Below, piece by piece: positions 49,037 through 59,339 of a stretch of 64,000 nucleotides of DNA. The position numbers and the translations under genes are program-made. Origin of the DNA: Orthonyx spaldingii (Eukaryota; Chordata; Aves; Passeriformes; Orthonychidae); the NCBI GenBank assembly GCA_013397795.1, contig VZTJ01004015.1, forward strand, positions 4,826,363 to 4,890,362, given 5' to 3'. The notes beneath the pieces were generated by a model, which ran no database searches, was not told where the DNA came from, and saw only the letters and a program-made list of their open reading frames with translations. The first letter of the stretch is position 1; each line of letters starts with the position of its first letter.

Positions 49037-49158
49037 GGATGAAATATACCAATCTTTGTAATTCTCTGAACAAAGTCAAACAATTCATATGGCATGCTGG
49101 CTCCACATGCAATATGAATGTCGGCAAAGATATCATTCCTTAGCACTGTATCCTCAAC
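49037..49158 (-). pseudogene. Pseudogene exon (122 nt)
   Basis: After AATTGACAG the frame reads VEDTVLRNDIFADIHIACG, then ASMPYELFDFVQRITKIGIF, and ends at CATCC|GTAAAA in phase 2. The frame would hit TAA immediately past the donor, as expected of an exon boundary. The peptide is strongly protein-like (FADIHIACGASMPYELFDF) and is the clearest clue for a homology search. Confidence 0.6.
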
Positions 49159-49795
49159 CTGTCAATTGCATTTCCTTTCAAAGCAACATGATCAAAGATT
49201 TTTTTTTAAAAAAGATCAAAAGAAACTAGTGATTCCTTCACCAGTTTACAGAGACTGTTACAAGCTATGCTGAACATAAATTATTTTCTTATTTTTAGTG
49301 CAAAATGAGTGCTTGAACATTTTTGTTCTGAGAAGTTTGACAATTCTGCATTTTGTTTAAAAACCAAGTATTTCCTTTCTAATAAAAAGGTTTTCGTTAT
49401 GCTGGTTACTTGTAATAAAGCTCACTCCTTTAGATTTCACAAAGAATAAACTTTTCCACAGTGACAACATTTAAATTAAATAAAGAAATAAATCAAGTGT
49501 AATATAAACTTTTAACTGATAGGTAAACCACAGTAAATCTTCTTGAAGCTACTTTTTGAATAGATACAAGAACATCCATTAGTTGTAATTGTATTTATCT
49601 TTAATTTTCTCTAAAGAGAAATAAGAGCAAACAGTAATTAAAAATGCATTCTGAAAATCACTGTATTTCATACTGTAAATGGCCACCAAAAGCAGCTTCT
49701 CAAAGCAGTGACAATCAACCCCATACCCTCCTGAATAAGGACACTGTGACTCTTCTGTACCTCCGTGTGCTCCAGCGCACACCTCCACTGCACAC

Positions 49796-49853
49796 CGCAC
49801 ACAGGGAGAGCAGATCATTTCCCAAACAGGCTTTACCATCTAGGGGGTTCCTG
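49796..49853 (-). pseudogene. Possible pseudogene exon (58 nt, uncertain)
   Basis: After a CTACTAG acceptor the frame reads RNPLDGKACLGNDLLSLCA and could end at GCG|GTGTGC. It would link phase 2 of the exon at 50.6 kb to phase 0 of the exon at 49.1 kb. The donor is weak, and another donor, GAG|GTACAG at 49,761, would break the phase. This segment is offered only because something with these phases is needed here. Confidence 0.25.
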
Positions 49854-50601
49854 CTAGTAGCTGGGAATGTTATCCTTCAACTGGCAGTGGTCACATCATA
49901 GGATAGGCCATCCTAATCATGATTACTCCAAAATAAAGAAAATGTTTTGAATATTCCTATTTTGAATGGGTGAAGTCTCCCTCATGATAGCATCGTACAG
50001 GCCCTTCTTATTTTTGGGAAATAAAAATCTCTCTAATTTAGCAGAGCTGGAAGACATCTCTGGAGTTTTTATCTTAATTTACTTGAAAAATTTTGAGAAA
50101 AAAAATGCTTAGAAGTTTGTAACTAGCCAGAGGCTTCATTTCTTCCTCCTGGAAGAACAAACATGTTTCACTTTGAGCCAGTCTCAGATGCTCATAGCTC
50201 TTCCTAACAAGCTCAATACAGAATTGTTATTTCTGGGAGTCACATGGCATGTGGGAAGGTTCTGGTTTTCTTCCAATTCCTGTCAAGTTAAAATTTCCCC
50301 AAGAAAACTGCCAACTGCCAAAATGAGGTAACAGTTGCACTACATTGGGCAATTTTTTCTAAGCTTATTTCCACTATAAGATCCACCTTCCTCCGCTCTT
50401 GGGAGGTGGGTGGAAGGAAACACATGGCATCCCATTTAAGTGAAGTATCAAAATAATCAACTTAGTAATTGCAGTAACTGAGCCCTCTCCTCACCTTTCT
50501 AATATGATTTTAAAAAGCCCAACACTTAAACTACGAGAAATAAAAGCCTAAATGAATACTTATCTGAAGTGAAACTGAGTGCTTATGTATTATTAGGTAA
50601 C

Positions 50602-50830
50602 CTATGACATCTGCGTTCCTTTGTCTCTGTAAAGCTGACACTTTCAAGGAAATACCAGTTTAATTTATCAGCCAAATAAGGCAAAGTATCATTGAAATTA
50701 TTGAAAACACTGCTGATACATGATTTTTCTGGAAAGTTGTGCAAGGCTAACAATGCATTTATGCATTGCTGGAAAATTTGCAACCTCATCACCATTTATG
50801 TCCAAACACAAAGTTTATCTTCCTTCCTTG
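50602..50830 (-). pseudogene. Pseudogene exon with in-frame TAA
   Basis: A strong acceptor (GTTTTTCCCTTACAG) starts the exon in phase 1, as the exon at 53.1 kb requires. The frame reads RKEDKLCVWT, then TAA at 50,796-50,798, then continues MVMRLQIFQQCINALLALHN, then NDTLPYLADKLNWYFLES, to a donor at CATAG|GTTACC. The protein-like frame on both sides of TAA suggests a nonsense mutation. Alternatively the true acceptor is the later TTTTCCAG at about 50,771 and the TAA is intronic. Confidence 0.45.
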
Positions 50831-53023
50831 CTGTAAGGGAAAAACGGGTACATATATACTCATGCTATGAAACAGGAAAGAAAGGCTGATACCCTGGGCA
50901 TAAATTTTGTTCTACTTAAAGTAACCAGCTCAAGGAATATGGATAAGAAAAGCATACTTTCAGAAGACCTGCAAACAAAACCGTAACTAACAATCCTGGT
51001 ATCAAAATGCTGGCGCTCACTTAGAATAGGTATGAAAATAGCAGGGTGGCCAACTTAACATGAACCTTTAACTCTCCTTTTCTACAAAGACAAATTCTTC
51101 TAAATACTATTAAAAAATGCAATTCATGTCTCTAGGTAAGCATTTTAATTCTGAACATCATATACGAACACTATTACATGAATATATATATCACACTGTA
51201 TTTTGAAAAACTTTCTCTCTTCCTTCCTCTCATTTAGGCAGTTTTTGTCGTAATTATTTGTTTCACTCCCTTAAAGGAGTGAACTCACATCTAGAGATAC
51301 AATTACCAGACACACAACTGGACACAGCCACCTGCGAGACAAGAGGTCACCTACCCATGTCCTGTGCAGCGGAGGCTGAGCTCAAATGTTCTCTCTGTCT
51401 TTCTTCACCTCTGGTTTTGCAAATACTTTTTTGATATAATTCTGTTCCACATATTATATATTCAAGTATTTTTCAGTTCAGCCTGACTGCTCAATACGCC
51501 AAAGTTTCTAATCATACATTCCATCTGTTCTCATTAATTTATGTAGTCTAAAAATAATTGGTAGCCTGAAATTTGATAGAAAACTCAGCCATACACATGG
51601 AAACAATTTCAAATAAAATTGACTGGTTTTTGTTTAAATTAAAAATAAGATTTATTTTGATGTTTCATGCTTAAATTGGCATCCTCAAGTTCAAACACTG
51701 TGGTTAATGTTTTTTATTTGCATCAGACAAGAAGATGGATTAACATCACACTTCTGACAGTAAACAATATAAATTGGCTGACATATTACAAATTATGAGA
51801 ATTTTAAGTACACATAAAAAAGACACATTTAATAAGGTCTGATTTTTGTCCCAAATCAAATAAATCCCAAATTAAAGCCTCCTAAGAAAACATATTGAGC
51901 GAAATAGATCTTTTCAAGACATATTTACACCAGCAACTTTAAGTATTGCTAAAGCAGGTTGAAATACGAAAGATAAAGGAAACTAGGCTTGCTTCTTTGC
52001 TTACAAGTAATTAGTGAGCCATTAAAACACAGCTTAAAATTAAAATATTCTCCTTTTCTCTGCCATTAAGTGTCCACTTCAGGAACAACTATGACGCAAG
52101 CATGGGGAACATAATGGTATTAGAATACACCAGAATGACACCAACACTTGGTCAAAAATTAGAATTTCGTAACAGAACTGGGAGGAGGAAAGGCAAAAAA
52201 AAGCAGAGGAAGGGCTAACAGGCAAAGAATTGAGAACTGATGCAAGACTGCATTTGGGAGCTGGCACAAGGCAGAGGTAAAACTGAAACAAGGAGCTAAG
52301 GAAGGACAGAATGAGGGCTCTGCATCTGAAACTGCTACTGAGAGTGAAGCAAAACCTGAGCTTGAGGGTAGGTTAGACAGTAAGAAAAGGCATTTTCACC
52401 GGTAGTCTCAAACAATTAGAAAAGTTTTATTCTCTCATGTTATTAAAAAAAAAAAGTTGTACATCCCAAGCCTCCAAGAGTGCAGTGTAAGCAAAATTTT
52501 TCTAGATAAAAAGGTCTGGCCTGTCACTGTACATGGAGAAGAAAATAGCCTAACCCCTCACTGCCCCAATTTTTCAGCCATTTAAATGTAAAGGACAATA
52601 TGCCATGTCTATATACAACTTCACTCTTAATTCTGTTTTAGACATTCATTTTAGAAGGTCAAAGGTCAAAAACTGATTTAACACAATCTTATTATCTCAA
52701 CTCTTTTCAGTTCTCAAACTGAAATGACAGCTTAATTTAGTTACTGACTGCCAACTGGGCTTAAAGCAAAGATGAAACGTCCACTTCTTTAATATTCTTC
52801 AGTATTTTAGCAACTTATGACTTGGCTATAGCTGACTTCGGATATGAATACCAAGCTACATTTGGGCATGCTAAGAAAATGAACTCCTCAAACACTAATG
52901 TTTGCTAGATCTTGTTTTGCTATCCTTCATTTTTACCTGATGTTGCTACAGATGCTGATTAAGACATTTAAGCTGTAAAACTTAGTGGCTGCAGCATCAC
53001 TGATACGTTGATGTCTTCATATT

Positions 53024-53046
53024 AAAAAAAAAAAAAAAAAAAAAAA
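53024..53046 (+). repeat. Poly(A) run, 23 nt
   Basis: An uninterrupted A23 on the plus strand (T23 on the minus strand) begins seven bases beyond the exon end at 53,053. I see no retroposed sequence ending in it, so it is more likely an expanded homopolymer than the tail of a processed copy. Confidence 0.85.
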
Positions 53047-53052
53047 TCTGAC

Positions 53053-53285
53053 CTTGAGGTGCTATCTCTTCAGCCAGAGCCAAAACTGCAGCAGGAAAAG
53101 CAACTTCAGGAAACCTACAGAGTACTGCAGCCAACCAGTTTAGTAACATTACATCTGCTCTCCTTAGATTTATCTGTTGTATACTACAGCCACCTTCAAC
53201 CGAGAAATCACTAAAATTCTTTATTGCCTTGGCGACTTTCTCCTTATCCATTTTCACGACTGTGATGATTTGGTGAGGTGAGATC
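53053..53285 (-). pseudogene. Pseudogene exon (233 nt), intact
   Basis: It starts after CCTTTCTATCAG in phase 2 and ends CAAG|GTCAGA in phase 1. The frame has no stop: ISPHQIITVVKMDKEKVAKA, SVEGGCSIQQINLRRADVM, LLNWLAAVLCRFPEVAFPAA, VLALAEEIAPQ. The amphipathic Leu/Ala-rich segments suggest paired helices. An internal ATG in good context (AAAATGG, about 53,253) could be mistaken for a gene start. The donor is followed at once by a run of 23 T on the minus strand. Confidence 0.6.
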
Positions 53286-53583
53286 CTGATAGAAAGGCCT
53301 AACATTTAACTTAGACCACATGCAGTGGAGATAAAGATCCCAGTTGGCCATTACAAAATAAATATTAACTTAAACATAACTTTTCAGCCATGACTCCATG
53401 ACTGCAAAGTAAGAAAGATAAAGACTGTTTGCTTTCCAATAGTTGATATATTTTTAAAAACAGACATTAATAAGTTTTGGAAAGCTTGTAACGTATAGGG
53501 AAACAATAATTTTTTCTTTGGTGTTGAATGTAAGTTCACAGAGAAAACATTTCAAAACAAAATACCATTAATATGATTCTGAC

Positions 53584-53708
53584 CTCATGACTTCCAGCAT
53601 AAATTTCATTTTCCTTTGCAGTATCTGAATATTTTCAGGACTGAAATGAAGAAGATGAAGTTTCCTGAGCTTGCTCATTTTGAAAAAGAATTTACACAAT
53701 TCACCTGA
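53584..53708 (-). pseudogene. Pseudogene exon (about 125 nt)
   Basis: The frame reads SGELCKFFFKMSKLRKLHLL, then HFSPENIQILQRKMKFMLEV, and ends ATGAG|GTCAGA in phase 2. This joins the phase 2 start of the exon at 53.28 kb, completing an Arg codon. The 5' border (AAATAAAG acceptor) is weak; other AGs at 53,705 and 53,683 are possible. Confidence 0.45.
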
Positions 53709-55109
53709 CTTTATTTTAGGGTTTTTTAATCAACAAACATAAAAGCTTGAAACATGGCCAGAAAGGCCAATGGATACTCCAGGACCCCATTAGGAGGCAC
53801 TTTACCCAGGAACACATGGGAAACCTGCTCTGCAACAGAAGCCAGAAGTTTGCAAAGTACTTTCCCAGAGTCCATTTAGGTTTAAAAATAGACACGTAGT
53901 ATTATGATACAGCAGTCACATGTGGTACATCTGATCTATTTTGAGCTAAAATTAATAAGCACTTTGAGAACGTGAAGTAAATTGATATACTAATTGCCAT
54001 AAAATAAGGTATAGTTTTCTCTCTGTAACAGACTGCCAATTTAAATGTATGACTGGCAAAAAATGAAGATACACATTATTTTAAGTTACTAGAAGTGTTA
54101 CTATAAACCTATAGTAATTATAAGAAGTCACTTCACTGTATTGCTGCGTGCCTAGGTCTTCTAACAAGTTAATTGTTTAATAAATATCTGCAGCTACTTG
54201 TCAGTTTACAGATGAAAGGTGCTTAATAGTGCCAACTAATTTTAAAAGCTAATTATTTTCCCAAAAGCTACACTTTCTGTAACAGAAATCCAGAAATAGT
54301 TAAAAGCAGTAGGACTGTTAAGCCTGATTGCATTGCCTCTGCCTTGTTTTTCTGGAACATCGCGAATGAGAAGTAAGGATTTAGACAATCATATGACTCC
54401 CAAGTTTAACAGCCCAGATTTTCAGTGCATCAAGCCTAAGAAGGAAGGTCAACAAATACTGCAGTTTGACCTCAGATAAGAGCTGAATAGTATCTACAAA
54501 CAATTTTCATGCTGTGATACCAGAGCATGACACATTTCTGTTGTTCTTACAAAACACTGATGTGTGGGCTTCTAATGAGGTGTTTAGGAGTACTTCTGAG
54601 TTTAGAAAAAAGAACTCCCTAAGAGTTCCAGAGAGCAAAGGCTTATCACCAGTACCTATTCCCTTACAATTCCAAATTGTCTTTCTTTACCTTGACACAA
54701 TATTTATAAAAATTGATGTCTTCCCAAAATTTTTAATAAATTCCTCTAACTTGAACATAAAAATGTGCAAGCTACAAACTATGCCACTGAAAAAGCTACC
54801 GTATTACCTCTTAGCTTTATTGTACATTCTAAAAATAATAACCAGGAATTCAAGTGACACTGGATAAAGCCAACTAAAACACTATCCACCTATTGTCATA
54901 CTAGTTTTGAATATTTATCAGTAAAGACAATAAGTGACTAGTAAAATTTACTGCCTTTTCATAGGAAGACATTTACAAATCAAACTGTATAAACAAGTAC
55001 TTGTCTACGTAATTCAAACAGAAAACTATGTTTTAAAGACATTACTAATATTTCACATTTCAGCATTCAAAGGCATTAAAAAAGTCAAAATTAGCATTCT
55101 TTTGATAAC

Positions 55110-55391
55110 CTCTGCACGGCCCTTGTTTACACATTCTTTGAAACCAACAGATACAGTCATGTATTCATTTTTCCACAGACTGGTACTTCCTGCAGAACAA
55201 TGTATGGAACTATCCTGGCACTCATTCAGGATTAGGCAGTGAAGGAAATGTATTAGTTGAGCTCCTTTGTGTAGGATGGAGAGATCTACAGAACTCTGGA
55301 AGCAGGACGAAGTAGCCTTTAGCAGCATCAGGACAAGCTGCTGCCGAGGGCTACTGAATACCATCACTGAAGAGCAGACACTATCCTTGTT
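55110..55391 (-). pseudogene. Pseudogene exon (about 282 nt), intact
   Basis: After CTTGTCACAG the frame reads NKDSVCSSVMVFSSPRQQL, VLMLLKATSSCFQSSVDLS, ILHKGAQLIHFLHCLILNE and onward to GRAE, with a possible donor GAG|GTTATC. It is open throughout. LVLMLLKA and LIHFLHCLIL have the look of HEAT-type helices. An alternative acceptor at 55,405 (TTTAAG) would suit the phase 2 end of the exon at 58.3 kb. Confidence 0.5.
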
Positions 55392-58040
55392 CTGTGACAA
55401 GTTACTTAAACCATATGATTTTCAGCTGTAGGTACTGCTGCTTTTTTAGCCCCACAATGATGAATTGATATTTGGGTGCCTATTTCACTAAGAAGAAATA
55501 AAAGCTATTAGAGCAGGAAGAAAACAAGCATAGAGGAAAATAAGGCTTCATTTTATTCTCTACTCACTGAATTGCTAAACTTTTGGTAACAAATCAAATA
55601 ACTTTCATACAGAACTTCAACAAAAATAGTTTAAAGCAATGTGTACATGCACTATTGTAAAAACTCCAATTTGAACAAAACCATAATGGAGACATAACTA
55701 ATCTGGGTGAAACAGATCTACATGGAAAGACAGCTTGGAAAAAAGGTGTAATGAAAAAACAGAGAGGGGCTGTGTGTGTATGCAAATTACACTTGAAAGA
55801 AGTTCAGGAGGAATCATAAGAAGTATACACAGGAATGAGAGAAATAAGCTCAATTCCTTAATAAAACCCTTCCCCTCCCCATTATGAGACCAATTTTAAT
55901 TTGCCTGAGCAAGGAATCCTTCAATTGTTATTGGAGCTATATAACCATAAAAATTAATTTTAAGATGACTCTATTATGGACAATAGAGGCCTGACAGAAC
56001 TGGAATAGCTGCACGAGTTTTTTTAAAAGCTTATAAATTTACTTAAGTATTACAAACTTTCTTAGCAGCAAGAGAGCATAAGTTTTGCAAAATAACGTGG
56101 CACACCTTCTTGGTGTACAATCACAAATGCTGAGAAGCCATTTCTGTAGAGAAAGCATATACTGATTTTTAACTGCCCAGAAAAGGGAAATGACATATCA
56201 GCTGAAAAGGAACATCTTGGCCTGTTGATAGAAACACTAAACCATAAAATGAAGGCAAAGAACTAGGTGACACAGCAAAAGAACCTTTGGGACAGTATAT
56301 TACAGCTCTGCCAGTCAAGAAAAAAACAAGCACACCCATGCTCCTCACACAAATGCACGTTGCTATCTACTTGACCTGAGCAGGTTAGCTGTTTTCATCA
56401 TTCACTCATCACTTGAACAGAAATAGGTAAAATGCTGCTCTCTGCAGATTATCTTGGTTCAATCCTGCGTATTTACAAAGAATGTATAGAATTCTACCTC
56501 TACAAAGAAACGAACATGAAAAGTCCATAATAAGGTTTCTTTAGCCATGCTCAGTCAAAAAATGCCTTGCTGTGTTTTTCACAGGCCATCTTCCACTGTT
56601 TGCTCAAACTCCCTCTGGGGCTTTCTTGCTGTGTCTTTGACTCCCCTCAGAAACAACACACAGTCATCTTTCCCAAATGATATAAAGGTACACAAGTTCT
56701 CCTTCCTGAAATATTTCACCAGTGAGCTGCCCTTTTTTTTAATTTGAAAATATCAACTTGACTGGTTTGAGTTTTGGTGGACTTTTTATTTACCAAGAAC
56801 AGGAGAGTTGCATTTCCAGCCTTCATTTTCACTACAAATTTACCCAGCCTGTAATATCACAAATGTGATAATAAGAATGGACAGTGTAAGAAGCGTTTGA
56901 ATAATTCTACTCTTAACAAGCATAGTAAGATACTGAAAACCACACTGAAACAATGCAACCTTTACTTCTAAGCAAAGCAAATTTTAACTAATATCTAGTA
57001 GTTAAAAAAATTAAAATACATAGTTTTTAATCTGCAATAGTCATCACTGTTTAATATTTAAAACAACACTATTATCCTGTAATATGAGATAAAAATATCT
57101 TCTTGAAATACAAGGTGTTAAAAAACACCCCATGACACCTTGTTTCAACAAGATGTACACATCCTTTCTCTTTTTAAAATACTACCTGAACAGGTGCAGG
57201 ATTTGAGGGGTAAAGTTCAGTATGAATGACAATCTTGTTAGCCCACAATACTTTCTAGACCAGACTTTAGAAGACGAAAGACAAAACAGAAGACAAACAC
57301 ATGGTGTACAAGCACTTGTTGGCAAGAAAGTATTTTCTTTTAGTGAGAATCCTACTAGTGTTTGTCATTATTATCACTCAATGGAAAGAATATAAAGAAA
57401 ATATTCCATAGTAAAGAAGATACATCTTTTATGTTGTTACATGTACTAAAATAGAAACACTGAATTAAGACAAACTGTCTTCCTAATTTCTTCCTAAGCT
57501 AGATTCTCTTTGTTAATAAAACACCAAGTACTACTACAATATGTAGCTTGAATGAATGAAAATGCTGTACTTGCATTGTCTAACAGAGGACCAGAATATA
57601 AGATTTCACTTGTAAAAGATTGTCAGTTTCTTAAAGTGAAAGTCTTCTTAAAAATGCTTTTGTTGGGAGGTTAAAAATTCATTGAGGCAAGAAAAAAATG
57701 TTAATTGCACCATGCTAGTATGTGCCAATAGAACAACAGAAGAAAAGCAGATCCTTTACCTATTAATGACATAATTTAAAAAAAATCCACTTTGAACATA
57801 AATGTCCAAATTTTTCTACCCTTAACCCAACACCCAAATTCAAAATATAACTACCACACCACCACCACAGACTACAAATGATTTACGGCCTGTTTACAGG
57901 GAGCTTACATACATATCATTATCTTCAGATCAAAATTACCGCTGTTTGGAATAGCAGGATGACCCACACATTCTGAGATACAAATGAAAAAATTAAAAAA
58001 TTCTCTAAGAGAATAAATATTTCAAATACACTTTATTTCC

Positions 58041-58142
58041 TTTTATATAAATGAATCAAATACTGCTTTATATAAATACATAAAATATATTTAAATTTAT
58101 ATAAAAATAAAATACTGCTTTTATATAAATTAATCAATTTGC
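58041..58142. repeat. Degenerate AT-rich tandem repeat
   Basis: The motif ttttatataaat(g/t)aatcaa...tgc appears at 58,041-58,066 and 58,119-58,142, with a partial third copy between them. It is simple AT-rich local duplication. Confidence 0.6.
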
Positions 58143-58280
58143 TTTATAAAGCCCACCATGACATATTAAAAGACCTTCTCTAGAAACAGGCCTCTTATTT
58201 TGTCCACTTTATCAAAATTGGTGACTAAGATGGGAATGGAACAAGAACTGGCCATCAATTCCACTTTTTTGTGCATTTAC

Positions 58281-58357
58281 CTGCAAAAAGATAAACTGAT
58301 GTCTGCTTCCTGTAGTATCTCACATAGCTCAACAGAATATTCATATATATTACAAAA
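58281..58357 (-). pseudogene. Pseudogene exon (about 77 nt)
   Basis: The donor is excellent (TTGCAG|GTAAAT). The frame FCNIYEYSVELCEILQEADI, then SLSFC, leaves in phase 2. The acceptor (TTTAAG) is weak, so the left-hand residues are tentative. A second frame is also open here, giving a different hydrophobic peptide; the chosen one was preferred for its helical pattern. Confidence 0.4.
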
Positions 58358-59250
58358 CTTAAATTACTAACACATGAATGCTTGAAAGATACAACTGTCA
58401 ATACATTAACTACCATTTCTTCCCATTTTTCTAACTTCAACTCCAACGTATCTCTCACCAACATCATACTTGTCAAAACACAGTAAAATGTTTACAAACA
58501 ATGATCCTGGCTAGAGCATAATTATATTTGTTGTATTAAAATCGTTATCCTTCTCCTCACTTTCTCCAACCTGAAAAATCATTAAGTGGTGGTGGTAGGA
58601 AAATTTCTTCTCGCCCCTGTTCAGAGCTTTTCCTTCAGTTAAATGGATTTCATCTATACATACAGTATGCATACTTCAGTATAAAGCAGCTATAAATGTT
58701 AGGCTACCGTTAGGACTACATTTTTGCCTTCTTAAATTATAAACAATTCAAGGACCAGATTTATATCTGCTTGTAGGTCATCTTTCAAAACTGTTCTAAT
58801 TTTGTCATCCCTTCTTAAATACTACCACCAGTGAAGAAATACTTGAACAGAACGATTAGCTGGAAGTACTTTTTTAAATAGCAATGATGTCTGATTCTAA
58901 GCACAGTATTTTAATACTTCACATTGCAGTCCTCTAAGTTCAGTTCTAAATTATCCAATGCTGTGACAATTACTCCATGTTTGGACCACAAAACCACTCC
59001 AGTAATTACAGACATCTATAAAAATGAAATACTGGTTTTGTTGCAGTTACATATTGTTTCAGAGGATGCTGCAAAGTTGATGCTGCTGCAGCAGGCAAGT
59101 AATTCTGATTTAGATAACCCTCCTCCAACTACACAAAGAAATGAGAACCTCCTAAACAATAACAGATGTCAGCGGCATCTGTAGTTTAATCTTTCATGAG
59201 AGAATACGCTCTGCCACATGATGAAACACCAGAAAAAAATTTAATGCTAC

Positions 59251-59339
59251 CTTTCATTGAATAGTTCTTGATGCAATCACAAATAGAGAGATCTAGTGTT
59301 TCATCATATCCTTGGAGTGCAATAAATGTCCATTGCGCT
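59251..59339 (-). pseudogene. Pseudogene exon (89 nt), most upstream one found
   Basis: A strong pyrimidine-rich acceptor (CTTACTTCCCTGCTGATCAG) is followed by AQWTFIALQGYDETLDLS, then ICDCIKNYSMK, ending AAAG|GTAGCA in phase 1. Further 5' exons probably exist to the right, since this one is internal. Its phase does not match the 58.3 kb exon, so at least one exon between them is missing from my list or has degraded. Confidence 0.45.

Larger units (their letters stand above)
46200..59339 (-). pseudogene. Unidentified multi-exon gene, apparently decayed (helical, HEAT/ARM-like)
   Basis: At least nine exon-like segments on the minus strand, found by translation and listed separately, have plausible acceptors and donors. 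Phases agree at six junctions: 55.1 to 53.6 kb, 53.6 to 53.1, 53.1 to 50.7, 49.1 to 48.0, 48.0 to 47.1, and 47.1 to 46.4. Together they encode over 550 codons rich in Leu, Cys, Val and Ala, suggesting stacked helices of HEAT or armadillo type. I do not recognise the protein. Four lesions are seen: an in-frame TAA (50,796-50,798), an extra base near 47,083, a donor reading GGAGC where GTGAGC is expected (47,031), and an in-frame TAG (46,311-46,313) with open frame continuing after it. Some junctions (59.3 to 58.3 kb, and 50.6 to 49.1 kb) need an exon I have not placed with confidence. A functional gene with assembly errors is the alternative. Confidence 0.6.

Noticed and set aside
52480..53046. 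Processed pseudogene ending in the A23 run
   Set aside because: No gene-like sequence precedes the run on the plus strand and no target-site duplication was seen.
52997..53305. A stand-alone 102-residue gene starting at an ATG
   Set aside because: The open frame includes intron on both sides (the 3' end is translated poly-T); phases show it is an internal exon of a larger gene.
58255..58476. 73-codon ORF reading TLELKLEKWEEMVV...
   Set aside because: The protein-like frame that fits the GTAAAT donor is a different one; this ORF spans the presumed intron.
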